Below the pieces are notes generated by a model. That model was not told the DNA's origin. It ran no database searches and worked only from the letters and a program-made list of their open reading frames with translations. The translations under genes were made by a program, and so were the position numbers. Source: Anthracocystis setariae (lineage: Eukaryota; Basidiomycota; Ustilaginomycetes; Ustilaginales; Ustilaginaceae). Taken from it: 64,000 bases of DNA. Shown here piece after piece: positions 28,920 to 39,514 of this stretch (the stretch's first letter is position 1; every line of letters starts with the position of its first letter). The stretch spans positions 372,001 to 436,000 of the forward strand of contig CAKMXJ010000011.1 of assembly GCA_928724745.1 (NCBI GenBank), read 5' to 3'.

Positions 28920-30106
28920 CCTGAACAGGTCGCCTAATGCCGTTAACGAAGAGTTGCTCCCAAGCGATAGGTCTCGGAAATGTCGCGCTGACTCAAATGG
29001 TGGTATCCCAAATGGGCTCAGTCTTACAAGGATGGCAGCAGGAATCGATCGATGGTGAAGGGGGGAAAAGTATCGATGGTGAAAGAGAAAGAAACCTAGT
29101 CAAGATCGGCTATTCCGGAGCCTTGGTGGAGGCGACGTGCGAATAAAATAAAATGCGGATTTCGGGATCCCGGATTCGGGGGCAGGCCGAATGAACGGTT
29201 CCTTCGACCCGGAAGTCGAAGTCGAATCGGCTATGCCCTGCCATGCTGCACCGGTGTGCCTTGTTGAATCTCCATTTCGGTTGTTCCGTAGCGACTTGTG
29301 CTGAAACTACCTTCCCAATTTTATCACTTCATTGTGACTTCTGAGAAGACGGACAAAGGGATGGTGGGGCTATATTTTCTGGCTTGGTCACGAGGCTCAG
29401 CGGTGCGTCAGTTGAAGGGTGCTTGATTGATGATGGACGTGAGGCTAGCGTACAGGTGAGCAGAGTGAGAATTTCTAATTTCCAATTTCCAAATTCCTGG
29501 AGGCCCAAATTTCTGCAGGAAGTTTAGGCAGCACAGCACAGTGGGGGACGTGTCTCTCAGATCCAATTTTCAGTTCTGAGAGACACGTCCCCCTTGAACT
29601 GCGTCTGCAGCGAGACCAACACCTTTTCTTTTTCTTTTCTTTTTTTTTTTTTTTTTGGGCAGCAGCTGCGAAGGTAGAACTAAGCGCCCCTGTTCTGCAA
29701 CATCGCGATTCGGTGCTTTCTTCTGAGCTTTTCCTGCTGTGACTCTGGACCCTGAAATAGTAATCTGGAAATGTTGGCAACATCATCGACGCCATCTTTG
29801 AGGCATTGGCACACGGACAGTTCAGAAAGCATAGCAGCCGGAGCTGAGACTGCATCTTCTGCATTTCGCATCCTCCTTTCTACACAGCTCAAACGCGGAA
29901 GCTCGCTTAAGAGCGCTGCGACATCAAGAACGCAGGTCTCCTTCCTCTTCCACACGGTTTCGGCATTGCCGCTTTCGTATCCACACAGTGTCGATCCGCG
30001 CAGCCATCAGCCCTTGTTCACCTTGCTTCTTACGGATTAGAGACGCAGATTCTCCGACAAATCGGCCGCTTAACAGTATGAATTCCTCAAATGCAAACAA
30101 GGCAAG
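28920..30106. promoter_or_regulatory. Divergent intergenic region TYR1/TEL1 with perfect hairpin and two short upstream ORFs
   Basis: 1.19 kb. It holds a perfect 19-bp inverted repeat with a 13-nt loop (29543-29593), a T-rich tract at about 29628-29656, an AATTTCC-rich patch at 29470-29495, and two short ORFs just before TEL1 (30078-30110, whose TGA overlaps the TEL1 ATG, and 30091-30150, out of frame and overlapping TEL1). No larger gene is supported. Confidence 0.55.
29543..29593. repeat. Perfect 19-bp inverted repeat (hairpin), 13-nt loop
   Basis: Left arm 29543-29561 (GGGGGACGTGTCTCTCAGA) and right arm 29575-29593 are exact reverse complements; the loop at 29562-29574 is AT-rich. There is no target-site duplication next to it. 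It could be a small transposon relic, a protein-binding palindrome or a transcribed hairpin. Confidence 0.9.
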
Positions 30107-33100
30107 ATGACCCTCTCCTTGCAAGAAGCTTTGGAACAGATCCGCAGTGACAAGATCAAGAGCCGCCAACAAGGCCTCGAAGCACTCGAACTCATCTTTT
30201 CTGACGCCATCAATGTAGTCAACCTCGACCCGAAGCAGGATGGTAGAGCCTGGCTCAAGACGTTCCAAGCGCTTTTCGAATGCGTGCTTGCCGAAAAGGC
30301 GGCGTGCATCCGTAAAGGCTCTTTCGACGATGCGCAGTCTACAGCCATAGCTCGATTGCAGCGTGCAGCCCAGATGCTTCGCTCGCTCATGGAGAAATCT
30401 TCCGCGTTGCTCACTCGCAAAGTAGTCAAGGCGCTCATCACACACATTCTTCAGATGCTCAATCATCGTGGCAGTCTCCTCAAACCCGTCGCCCCTGCCT
30501 ATACCTCGGCGCTCTGTGCCATTCTCAAGCATCGGCATCACGTAGACCACCTCGAACCCGAAGATTGGTGGGAGACTGCTTGTCTCTGCTTCGATATCCT
30601 CCTCGGACGTCGATTCGATCCCCCCATTGCACCTAGCAGCGCGTCGGACTGGTTAGCCACCATTCCATCTTCGCCGCCTCGAAGCATCCAAAAGCGTGGT
30701 CTCAGTCTCGAAGATGCCACCACAGCAGAATGTCTGCGCTACCTCATGACCTGCACCGTTGCACCCTTACTTGGCCGAGACGGCCACGGCGTCCAGCTTC
30801 TCGCCAACTACACCCAATTCCTACTTGCCTATCCCGTCGAGTCCTCCGCTCACTTGCCAGCAGTGACCGGTCTCGTTGTCTTGCTCGAGCACCTCGAACT
30901 GAACGATACCCTCGATGTCGTGAATGCTGTCCTCGCTCTGCGAAGCACTTTGTTGGTGCTGTGGAAGACCAAAAATCATCTTCTCAAAGTTCAGCTCCTC
31001 CTTTGCTTCCGCATCGTTGTCCCTCTGCTTGCATCCTACGCCACCCAGCAAACCGAGATGGTGCTGTCCGGCACTGCCGTCAACCCGTCGTCCATTCAAT
31101 CAGATGCACATGCCCTCCTCAAGCTAATTTACGAAGCCTTGATCCGAGATCCTGACACTCGATGGGCCCTTGAGCCTCTTCGCATGGACTCTCTGGTCTT
31201 CTACTCGCCGCAGCCCAACGCGCTGCCGAATCCACAGCCGCGACTCGAACCACTAAGCAACTCCGCCTTCTTCCTCGGCCCCTATTCGCATCGGCAGGAC
31301 ACCGTTGCATGGTGCCGTATCAACCTTCAGGTAGAGCTTGTCGAAGCCCTTACGTTACTCGAAACGCAGTGCGAAGACGAAGGGGCTCCCGCTATCTTAC
31401 ATCTCGAAACAGCCCCGGAAGAGCGGCCAGCTGGCACAGCAGCAGGTGGAATGTCCACATTCCGTGTGAACACCCAAAATGGAAAACGCACGTCGGACCC
31501 AACTTCTTCAAGCCCGAGTAAACGAAGACGGACCGGGGTAGCCGAAGATAGTCCCAGGCAACGTTGGATCGGGCAGCTGATGGAGAGCATCTCGAACCAG
31601 GAGGCCTCAACGGCATCGACTGGAAGTTCAAGATTGTGTACGCTGCAATTTCTTGTCTTCCTGGTCGTAGCAAGGCCGGGTCTGCTTGACGCTGCATCCG
31701 TCGCGGCGTTTCAACGCGTCCTCTTGGCCGTAGCCGCGGAAAGCGACAGCATCCTCGCTTCTTGGAGCCTGATAGCGTTAGGTGCGATGGCGCTCGCTTT
31801 CATAAAGAACGTCAACCCTGAAGGCCTTGCAAGCTCGCAGATCTGGGCTATAGCGGTCCGTAAAGTTCAGCTGCCTGATACCTGTCGCGCTGCTGCTTAT
31901 CTTCTCAGCTCCTTGCTCGCAAAGGAACCCCTACCAGAGTCACAACTCCAATCAGAGATTTCGCGACTGCTTGCTGAATTGGACTTACAAGGGCCGCCTG
32001 TCATGTGTGACAGTGTCTGTCATCTAATGACTCTGCTCTTGCACCGAACTACTTCGGTCCGTATATACCAGCATCTAGATCCCAGGGGGAAGATTGGCGG
32101 CTGGTTCTCCAATACCTACGCACCGACCGATGCATTGCATTCAGCATCGGTCCCTGGAAGCAGCCGATCTTCGGCATCCTTTCTGCCCTATCACGACTTG
32201 CATTCCCTGGTAATCAGTCTCATCACTGAGGGCGTATCGCCTCGCACGAATTCCGAACAGATGACAAGCACCGCTGTCAGTTATGGCATCGCGGACTTCC
32301 TTCGACGGCGCGCACGGTTGCAGCCTCTGCGCGATCTCGCCTTACATCCTACTTCTGCGGATGGACCACTGGCAACGACTGTGGATCAAGCAGCCGTCAG
32401 TGTCGAGTGCGAGAATCCTTTGCGATCGGACGAGGCCTTTCACAGGATGATCATCGTTCTCGACAAGAAGATACATGTTTGTCTCGTTGCTTTCAACGCG
32501 CTCACCGTCGAGGGTGGTAATTCTGCCACAGTTCCTCCCCGCGGTGCGGTGGCCGCAGTTCACCTAGCTGTGCTCACCTTGGACGTCTTGTCCCGCTCAC
32601 CCTTGCAGGGCAACCCTGGTCGTATTTCCCGTCTCCAAAACTCATGTCAGGTCATCGTCGACATTATTGACGGCGTGTCGCTCCCGAAGGCCATATCTGA
32701 CGAGGAGTCCGGCCTTGTGATCCAGCAGATGGCCTTGTTAGCCGCTTCATTGTTTCCAAGTCTATCCTATGATACAGACGCCGCCAGTCTACTGCTATCG
32801 TCTCGATCAGCGAGCGGGATCGTGTCATCCGCAGCGAAGACTGCCTCGGCCGGCGATGGTCAGAAACGAACGCATGGAGACGAGACATCTAAACGGGTGT
32901 GGACGGCGATCCGCGAAAGCAATATGTTGGATCCAATCATGTCTTGCTGTGAGCGACTTCTCGAACGAGCCTTGTTTGGAGACGAAGACGTCGAGCCAGA
33001 AGCATCGTCTGCTGCTGTGTCGAGCGCCCGCGACGGCTTCGACGATATGCGTGAGACTGGCTCGTCGAGCTCGATCCGCGCAAACGCTTCGCCAGCCAGC

Positions 33101-36100
33101 TTTGCGTCCGGGCCAACAAAAACTGCTGTTAACATCGCTTTACGCTTGTTCTGCGGCGTTCCACGGCTGCTCACCGGCACAGCGGATCCGCGACACGATG
33201 AGCACATCGTCTCGCTGTTCTTTGATTGCTCTGTCGAAGCCCTTGTTGCTCTGACTCCTGTCCTCTTCGATTGCCTCGACTGCCACCTGCTCTGGATGAA
33301 TCAGAGAGATCTTGCGGATGCGTTGGATCGCATCGGTACGGAGCTTCTGACATCTTACAACTTCGCACGAGATCCGTCCGCACGCATGGCTGCCATCTGC
33401 GCCGTTTCGGCTGCCATTCCTCTCTTGGCGCAAGACTTCGACGAACAATCCGATCTTTTTGACAAGGTGCAGAAGCTGTCGGTCTTCTTTGCGGAACAGA
33501 TTGGAAGAACCAAATGGCCAACACCGTGGGAGGTGCAAATGGCTTGCGCCGAGTTTCTTTCTCGGTGCCTGCATTCGGGTTCTTTAGCATCCATGTGGCA
33601 AGAGAGCAGCGCTCGCAGGACCAACTTCTCACCAACGAAGGCGTTGATGCAGCTGAATGCAGATCCCGACATCCGCGTCCGAGGATTGGGATCAGCGATT
33701 GCAGCGACGGTATTTGGAGCAGCCTCGGTCGACAGTACCGACGCCTCGGAACTCTATGCAACCTTTCGAGAGCTGCTGCCCAGCGATCCGAGTATCCCGC
33801 AACATATCCTGACCCGCGCCTTGAGCCTCAGCAACGTCGCCATTGCCAGCTCATCAGTGCGCCAGTCTTCCCTTTTCCACCTTCTCGAGATCGTACTGGC
33901 GACGGGTAAATTCCCAGTCACGGTCCAGCAGCTGTTTGCGCAGGTCGCCCGTCGCCTCGGATTTTCAGATGCTTCTAGTTGCTATCAGGCGTTTGCGGGG
34001 CAGATCACGTGGGGCATGACAACCAATGGCTACGACCCGCTGCAGGTCCCATGGAAGGTGCTTGGCTTCGCAGGCAAGCGCGAGTGCCTGGAAGCGACTT
34101 TTGCCGCATGTGGCAGCATGCTTCTGGCTGCACAAACTCCCGAAGGCCGCACTCAGTTTGACGCGCTCGTCCAAGTCACCAAGCGATCCTCCCTACAAGG
34201 CTTGCAAGAATGTCTTCCTTTCCTGACGGCTGCCTACCTCGGCTTCGCGATTCAGACAGGTCTTGAGACTAACTCGCGGGATCTGCCCACTATCTGCCGG
34301 CGGACCTTGCAGGATCTCTCGCAGCTCGGCTTCTCTAGAAGCGAAGACCACGGGGCGTTGCGACAGATGATCATCGACACGGACGATCTGATTGTTACTC
34401 TCATATTGTCTCTGTACTACGATGAAGGCAAATCGCTGGTGGAATGTCGTCGCTTTGCTGTAGACACCCTCGTCAAGCAAAACGCTCAAGCTGGCAAGAT
34501 CTTGTCAGCTTTGACACCCGCATCGAACGTCATGACAAGCGATCTGCACCAACCTAGTCGTCCCTTCTTCTCTGCAGAGGTCATCTGCACAGCCTTGTCA
34601 GCACTGTCGCATCTCGGCATCGAAGAGTCTCGCAAAGATGTGACCTACAACACCTTGCGTCATGTCCTCCATCGGATCGCTTCTTCGGCGTTCGTCAACG
34701 AGCAGCTGCGTCTGTGTACAGCACTACGCATGTACGTGGCGATGTGCGGTGAAGCCTTCTGGTCGGATGATCTCAACGCGAGTGTGCTGATCAAGAGCAT
34801 AGAGCAACTCCTCGGCCAGCGACATCTTCACGAGGAACTGCGGCCCTTCCTTGTCTACGCATGCAGCCACTCCATTCTGCCTCAAAAGTCGCCAAAAGTG
34901 TTGGTGTCGTGCATTGTCGCGTGGTCGGTGGAGCTCAATGATCAGCTGGTTTCCTCGCCGCAAGACGGTGACTGGCTGCTTCAGGCTGCGTATGCTGCTG
35001 CTAAGACTGCTGCCGTAGCTACCTCCGCCACCGTGCTCCTTTGGCCGGTCAAATTCACCTCGACGAACCATACCACCATAGAGAGCTCGATCGACATCGG
35101 AGCCCTTGTCTTTGCTATCGAAGCTTGTCCTCTGATGTCGTTGCAGCTGCCAGCGCTTCTTCGTATCCGTGGAGTTCTCAGAAAGGCAAGCAAGGCGGAA
35201 CTGGAGGTCTTCTGCAAAAGCTCAGCGTGGAAGCTGCTGCAGCGCATGGCTGAGTCTCGAGCTGTCGAGACTGCCCGTAGGAGTGCAGATACCCGGAGCG
35301 ATATCATGAGCGATATCTTTGCCACCATCATGTCCGTGGGCGAGACTTCTTTGCTGCAGAGTGACCGGAGACACATGGCGGCGGCCGACAAGACGATAGC
35401 AGAAAGGTTTTTGGAGACGATTGACACCAGTCAGAGCCACAGCATGTCTGTCGCAATCGTTCTCACAATTCATCAGTTGGTGCAGGATTTGCCGTTGGTC
35501 CCAGGCTACCAGGCTTTTGAAGCGCTCCGGAGCGTTGCTGCGACGATGAAAGGTTCTTTCAGCGACATGCACCTCACCAAACTAGCTGCTACGGCGAGGG
35601 ATGAGCTCAACCGCGTTAGGCCAGGCATCCCCACAACGGTTTCCACCATGCCTCTATCCAGTTCGATAGATCTTGCGGCGCCCGCCATGCTGGAGGCTGC
35701 AATGTCGTCCTCGGATTGGATCCGCAGCTTATCCTCCGCTCTCTGTGGCTTGCTGTTGGAGAAACAAGGACAGGGTATTTTCGCTGCCATCAAGGTCTTC
35801 GTCTCTTCCAACATCGAGGCAGCCAAAGCTCTATTTCCTGTTCTGCTTTTATGCTGCACGGTGTCAGATGCTGTCATCGATTCCAATTCGTTGGCCTCCG
35901 CTGCCAAGGGCAAGCGACGTTCCGCGAGGACGTCAGATACCCAGATGCCTCTTTCCATGCAGTCCTGTCGCTCGACGATCGCAAAACATTTTGAGCAAGT
36001 GCTCGAATCGAATGCTTCTGATCCGGCCTGCAGCAAGATGATCATTCAAGCCCTGCTAACAGTGCGATCATTGCGCCCAGTCGCGGAGGAGCCGGACAAA

Positions 36101-39100
36101 GTGTGCTTTTGGTACGATGTTGATACAAGTCTTCTTGCGAGAAGGTGCATTGCCTGCGGGCTATATACTGCATCGATCTTCTTCATCGAGCATAGCATGT
36201 GGGAGCAGGACGAGACACAAACAGCATCTGCGTCTCTGGCTCGATCCCGAACAAACTTGCTCCACCAGGCGTACATGAACATCGACGACCCCGACGCGTT
36301 CTACGGTATCACGGAGGGCGATGTGCGAGAGCTGCTTCTCAAGCGTCTGCATCATGAAGGGCAATGGCTGCGCGCTTTCCAGTACCATGCTGCAGACTAC
36401 GAAGCATCCACCGCGGACGGACGAAGTGCCAGGAGCAGTGCAGCTCAAGGGCTTGGGAAAAGTCTTGCTCTACTCGGTTTCAGGCATTTGTACCACAGCA
36501 TCGAGAGCGGTATTCCGTCCAGGGAAGGATCTGTCGGTGAACACGACAATAGCGCCTCGTCGTGGGACCTCCCTGGAAGCTCAGGCTCTACTCCCCATCG
36601 TTCCTCAGGCATCAATCAAGTGCTACAAACTCTGCGACAAGCCAACTCAGAACAAGATGTGGACAAACCCTTGTCCATCGCCATCCAATCGCACCTGAAA
36701 ACATTGTGTTCGATCGCGGCGGAGAGCGTTCAGCAGATGCGTGCTGTACAAGGAGACTTGCTTGCTCTGGGCCAGGTCAAAGATTGGCGCAAGTCTTCTG
36801 CTTTTCTTGGACCTGAAGAAGCTGTGGCGCATCTACGGACTCTCTGGACGCAGACGGTAACAACGGATCGCTTCGAGTTGGCTGAGAAAGTGCTTACTAC
36901 GCGTCAATCGGTGCTAGAGTCGGCCCGTGTTCGGATGCAATCCGTCCAGATCGGAGATATTTTGGACGGTCCAGCAGAAGGAGTTGCTAAAGTGGAAAGG
37001 TCCCTTTTGGTCCTACTCAGTCGACAGGCTCGCGAGCATGGAAAGCTGCAGAAAGCCATCAATGCTACGGCGCACGCAGAGAGGATCGAAACGGCGCTGG
37101 ACGATGGCGTCAACCTCGCCCGCGAAGAATTTGCCGCCGTGCTGTGGGAACAGCAGGAGCATTCGCCCGCCATTCAGTTGCTTTCCCAAATTGTCGATAG
37201 CCTCGATATCACTGCACAGACGTCCACTGCTCAGAAACGCCGTGCAGCACGCTTGCTGTCGTTGCTAGCACAGTGGCGTGCGACCGCGCGCTCGCAACAT
37301 CCAAGGGAGATAGATCAGACTCTGTTTGAGCCTGCGCTCAAGTTGACGACGTCGTCACCAACCCCTGAAGTTGCACCGGGGTCTGCTGACACTGATCAGT
37401 CCGAGATTGCCTACAGATGGGCACGATTTGCCGAGGAAAACCATCGAGGCTCCGACATGACCGAAATCACTCGGCTTCGGCTTTACATTGATCGTCGTCG
37501 CGAGGAAATCTCTCAGAACCAGCGCGAGTGTGAGAGGACCAGCTCCAAATCGGAGAGGAACAAGCTGATGCAATTCCAGCGACAGGCAGAAAAGATCCTT
37601 CGCCAAGACCAGACTCGACTGACGGAATTAGAAGCGGCACGCACGCACTTCTTACGTCGAAGCATTGTCATGTACGCCCGAGCGCTGGCGGCTTCGGACG
37701 CGCACGACGACGCTGTCGCCCGACTTGTGTCCTTGTGGTTCGAGCATGCTTCGGATGCCGAGCTCAATCGTCTTTTACCTGGCTGTTTGGCGTCCATTCC
37801 TTCCCGCAAATTTGTGCCTCTGTTGCATCAGTTGTCGGCGCGCCTTACCGAAGTGTCCAGCTCGGACGCCGCGGACGGCACCGTCCTGTTTCAGAAGAAC
37901 CTCTTCAGTGTGCTCTTGGGCATGTGTCAGGATCATCCCTTCCATTGCCTCTACGCCATCTTCGCTCTGGTCAAGACCGGGGCCGATGCCAAAGCAGCAC
38001 TGGATCGACCGAGCCCACGGGGGTCGCTGGCATCATCGGGTAGCACGTCCCCTTCGGCTTCTCCGCAAATCCTGCGATCGACCGCCGCGGAAAAGATCTG
38101 GAATCACATCAAGAAGCGTTCTACGCACGGCAAAAGGATCCGAACGTTGGAAGAACTCTGCTTGGCCTATGTCGAATGGGCCGAGTATGACCTCACATCG
38201 CGTCCGGATCGATACTTCCAAAGTAGCGGCAGCATCAAGAAGGGACCCTTGCGGATGCCAGCCTCGGGCGAGCTGAGATTGTCGCGGTTGCGGGATCTCG
38301 ACGTGCCCGTTGCAACAGCTCGCCTTGACATCGACCCAACCTGCAGATACGAGACCTTTGTCGCCATCGGTCGATACAGCGAAACGTTCACGACGGCGGG
38401 AGGTATCCACCTGCCCAAAATCAGTGAATGCATCGGCAGCGATGGCAAGCGGTACAAACAACTGTTCAAGCGCGATGACGATCTGCGTCAAGATGCAGTG
38501 ATGCAGCAGGTCTTCCGCATGGTGAATGAACTGTTACACGCTGACCGACGCACTCGAGAGCGCCACTTGGCGATTCGGACGTACACGGTCCTTCCCCTTG
38601 GACCTCAATGTGGCATGCTCGAGTTTGTGACCGACACGATGCCGCTGGGCGAGGTGCTGATCGCCCTGCACAGTATGTATCGCCCGAACGATCTCACTCC
38701 GGCGCAGGCGAGAGCCAAGCTACGCGACGCACAGCCTCTGGCGGCTGAGGCGAAGCTGGAAGCGTTCCTGGATGTTTGCGAAGCGATGCGACCTGCTTTC
38801 CGATACTTTTTCAGCGATGCGCAACGCTTGCCGAGGGACTGGTACGAGACACGTTTGCGATACACGCGCAGCGTCAGTACCAACTCGATTGTTGGTCACA
38901 TCCTCGGCCTAGGCGATCGTCACGTTTCCAACATTTTGCTGGATAAGGAGAGCGGTGAGCTGGTTCACATTGACTTTGGCATTGCCTTTGACCAAGGGAA
39001 ATTGCTGCCGATCCCGGAGCTGGTGCCATTCCGGCTGACTCGCGATATTGTGGACGGCATGGGGGTCAATGGAGTTGAAGGCACATTCCGACGCTGCTGC

Positions 39101-39514
39101 GAAGAGACGTTGCGAGTGTTGCGTGCTCACCAGGACGTGATCAAGACGGTGCTCGAGGTGTTCAGGCATGACCCGCTGTTCGCGTGGACGTCGAACCCGA
39201 TCAAAGTGGTGCGAGCTCAGGAGGCAGACGAAGATTCGTTGCCGATTGCCAGCGAAGAACGATCGGCTCGATCAACGCCGGCTCCCACATCGACGCCGCT
39301 CAGGCCTACGACGCCACTGGCGGTATCAGCTGGGCGCACCAAGGGGGTTGGTATCGATACGGCCGAGTTGAGCGCCGACCGTGCAGTGGCTTCGGTCATG
39401 ACAAAGCTGTCGCCGTCTCTGAGCGTCGAGTATACGGTCAACGATTTAATTCAGCAGGCTATGGATGCTGGGAACCTTTCGGCAATTTTCCACGGCTGGC
39501 AAGCAGCGCTTTGA
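30107..39514 (+). CDS. TEL1: Serine/threonine kinase Tel1 (ATM homologue)
   Basis: A PI3K-like kinase that signals double-strand breaks through MRX/MRN and maintains telomeres. 3135 residues in one exon. The N-terminal TAN motif (EALEQIRSDKIKSRQQGLEA, residues 8-27) separates ATM/Tel1 from Mec1/ATR and confirms the start. About 2000 residues of HEAT-like helices follow, then a FAT region (about 2050-2650), the kinase domain with KRDDDLRQDAVMQQVFRMVN, catalytic GLGDRHVSNILL (Asp2937), HIDFGIAFDQGK (Asp2956), and the PIPELVPFRLTRDIVDGMG activation segment. A Ser/Thr/Pro-rich insert of about 60 residues lies between kinase and FATC. The FATC end is YTVNDLIQQAMDAGNLSAIF followed by HGWQAAL. Two short upstream ORFs precede it, one ending in an ATGA overlap with the start. 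Confidence 0.97.
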   Translation: MTLSLQEALEQIRSDKIKSRQQGLEALELIFSDAINVVNLDPKQDGRAWLKTFQALFECVLAEKAACIRKGSFDDAQSTAIARLQRAAQMLRSLMEKSSALLTRKVVKALITHILQMLNHRGSLLKPVAPAYTSALCAILKHRHHVDHLEPEDWWETACLCFDILLGRRFDPPIAPSSASDWLATIPSSPPRSIQKRGLSLEDATTAECLRYLMTCTVAPLLGRDGHGVQLLANYTQFLLAYPVESSAHLPAVTGLVVLLEHLELNDTLDVVNAVLALRSTLLVLWKTKNHLLKVQLLLCFRIVVPLLASYATQQTEMVLSGTAVNPSSIQSDAHALLKLIYEALIRDPDTRWALEPLRMDSLVFYSPQPNALPNPQPRLEPLSNSAFFLGPYSHRQDTVAWCRINLQVELVEALTLLETQCEDEGAPAILHLETAPEERPAGTAAGGMSTFRVNTQNGKRTSDPTSSSPSKRRRTGVAEDSPRQRWIGQLMESISNQEASTASTGSSRLCTLQFLVFLVVARPGLLDAASVAAFQRVLLAVAAESDSILASWSLIALGAMALAFIKNVNPEGLASSQIWAIAVRKVQLPDTCRAAAYLLSSLLAKEPLPESQLQSEISRLLAELDLQGPPVMCDSVCHLMTLLLHRTTSVRIYQHLDPRGKIGGWFSNTYAPTDALHSASVPGSSRSSASFLPYHDLHSLVISLITEGVSPRTNSEQMTSTAVSYGIADFLRRRARLQPLRDLALHPTSADGPLATTVDQAAVSVECENPLRSDEAFHRMIIVLDKKIHVCLVAFNALTVEGGNSATVPPRGAVAAVHLAVLTLDVLSRSPLQGNPGRISRLQNSCQVIVDIIDGVSLPKAISDEESGLVIQQMALLAASLFPSLSYDTDAASLLLSSRSASGIVSSAAKTASAGDGQKRTHGDETSKRVWTAIRESNMLDPIMSCCERLLERALFGDEDVEPEASSAAVSSARDGFDDMRETGSSSSIRANASPASFASGPTKTAVNIALRLFCGVPRLLTGTADPRHDEHIVSLFFDCSVEALVALTPVLFDCLDCHLLWMNQRDLADALDRIGTELLTSYNFARDPSARMAAICAVSAAIPLLAQDFDEQSDLFDKVQKLSVFFAEQIGRTKWPTPWEVQMACAEFLSRCLHSGSLASMWQESSARRTNFSPTKALMQLNADPDIRVRGLGSAIAATVFGAASVDSTDASELYATFRELLPSDPSIPQHILTRALSLSNVAIASSSVRQSSLFHLLEIVLATGKFPVTVQQLFAQVARRLGFSDASSCYQAFAGQITWGMTTNGYDPLQVPWKVLGFAGKRECLEATFAACGSMLLAAQTPEGRTQFDALVQVTKRSSLQGLQECLPFLTAAYLGFAIQTGLETNSRDLPTICRRTLQDLSQLGFSRSEDHGALRQMIIDTDDLIVTLILSLYYDEGKSLVECRRFAVDTLVKQNAQAGKILSALTPASNVMTSDLHQPSRPFFSAEVICTALSALSHLGIEESRKDVTYNTLRHVLHRIASSAFVNEQLRLCTALRMYVAMCGEAFWSDDLNASVLIKSIEQLLGQRHLHEELRPFLVYACSHSILPQKSPKVLVSCIVAWSVELNDQLVSSPQDGDWLLQAAYAAAKTAAVATSATVLLWPVKFTSTNHTTIESSIDIGALVFAIEACPLMSLQLPALLRIRGVLRKASKAELEVFCKSSAWKLLQRMAESRAVETARRSADTRSDIMSDIFATIMSVGETSLLQSDRRHMAAADKTIAERFLETIDTSQSHSMSVAIVLTIHQLVQDLPLVPGYQAFEALRSVAATMKGSFSDMHLTKLAATARDELNRVRPGIPTTVSTMPLSSSIDLAAPAMLEAAMSSSDWIRSLSSALCGLLLEKQGQGIFAAIKVFVSSNIEAAKALFPVLLLCCTVSDAVIDSNSLASAAKGKRRSARTSDTQMPLSMQSCRSTIAKHFEQVLESNASDPACSKMIIQALLTVRSLRPVAEEPDKVCFWYDVDTSLLARRCIACGLYTASIFFIEHSMWEQDETQTASASLARSRTNLLHQAYMNIDDPDAFYGITEGDVRELLLKRLHHEGQWLRAFQYHAADYEASTADGRSARSSAAQGLGKSLALLGFRHLYHSIESGIPSREGSVGEHDNSASSWDLPGSSGSTPHRSSGINQVLQTLRQANSEQDVDKPLSIAIQSHLKTLCSIAAESVQQMRAVQGDLLALGQVKDWRKSSAFLGPEEAVAHLRTLWTQTVTTDRFELAEKVLTTRQSVLESARVRMQSVQIGDILDGPAEGVAKVERSLLVLLSRQAREHGKLQKAINATAHAERIETALDDGVNLAREEFAAVLWEQQEHSPAIQLLSQIVDSLDITAQTSTAQKRRAARLLSLLAQWRATARSQHPREIDQTLFEPALKLTTSSPTPEVAPGSADTDQSEIAYRWARFAEENHRGSDMTEITRLRLYIDRRREEISQNQRECERTSSKSERNKLMQFQRQAEKILRQDQTRLTELEAARTHFLRRSIVMYARALAASDAHDDAVARLVSLWFEHASDAELNRLLPGCLASIPSRKFVPLLHQLSARLTEVSSSDAADGTVLFQKNLFSVLLGMCQDHPFHCLYAIFALVKTGADAKAALDRPSPRGSLASSGSTSPSASPQILRSTAAEKIWNHIKKRSTHGKRIRTLEELCLAYVEWAEYDLTSRPDRYFQSSGSIKKGPLRMPASGELRLSRLRDLDVPVATARLDIDPTCRYETFVAIGRYSETFTTAGGIHLPKISECIGSDGKRYKQLFKRDDDLRQDAVMQQVFRMVNELLHADRRTRERHLAIRTYTVLPLGPQCGMLEFVTDTMPLGEVLIALHSMYRPNDLTPAQARAKLRDAQPLAAEAKLEAFLDVCEAMRPAFRYFFSDAQRLPRDWYETRLRYTRSVSTNSIVGHILGLGDRHVSNILLDKESGELVHIDFGIAFDQGKLLPIPELVPFRLTRDIVDGMGVNGVEGTFRRCCEETLRVLRAHQDVIKTVLEVFRHDPLFAWTSNPIKVVRAQEADEDSLPIASEERSARSTPAPTSTPLRPTTPLAVSAGRTKGVGIDTAELSADRAVASVMTKLSPSLSVEYTVNDLIQQAMDAGNLSAIFHGWQAAL

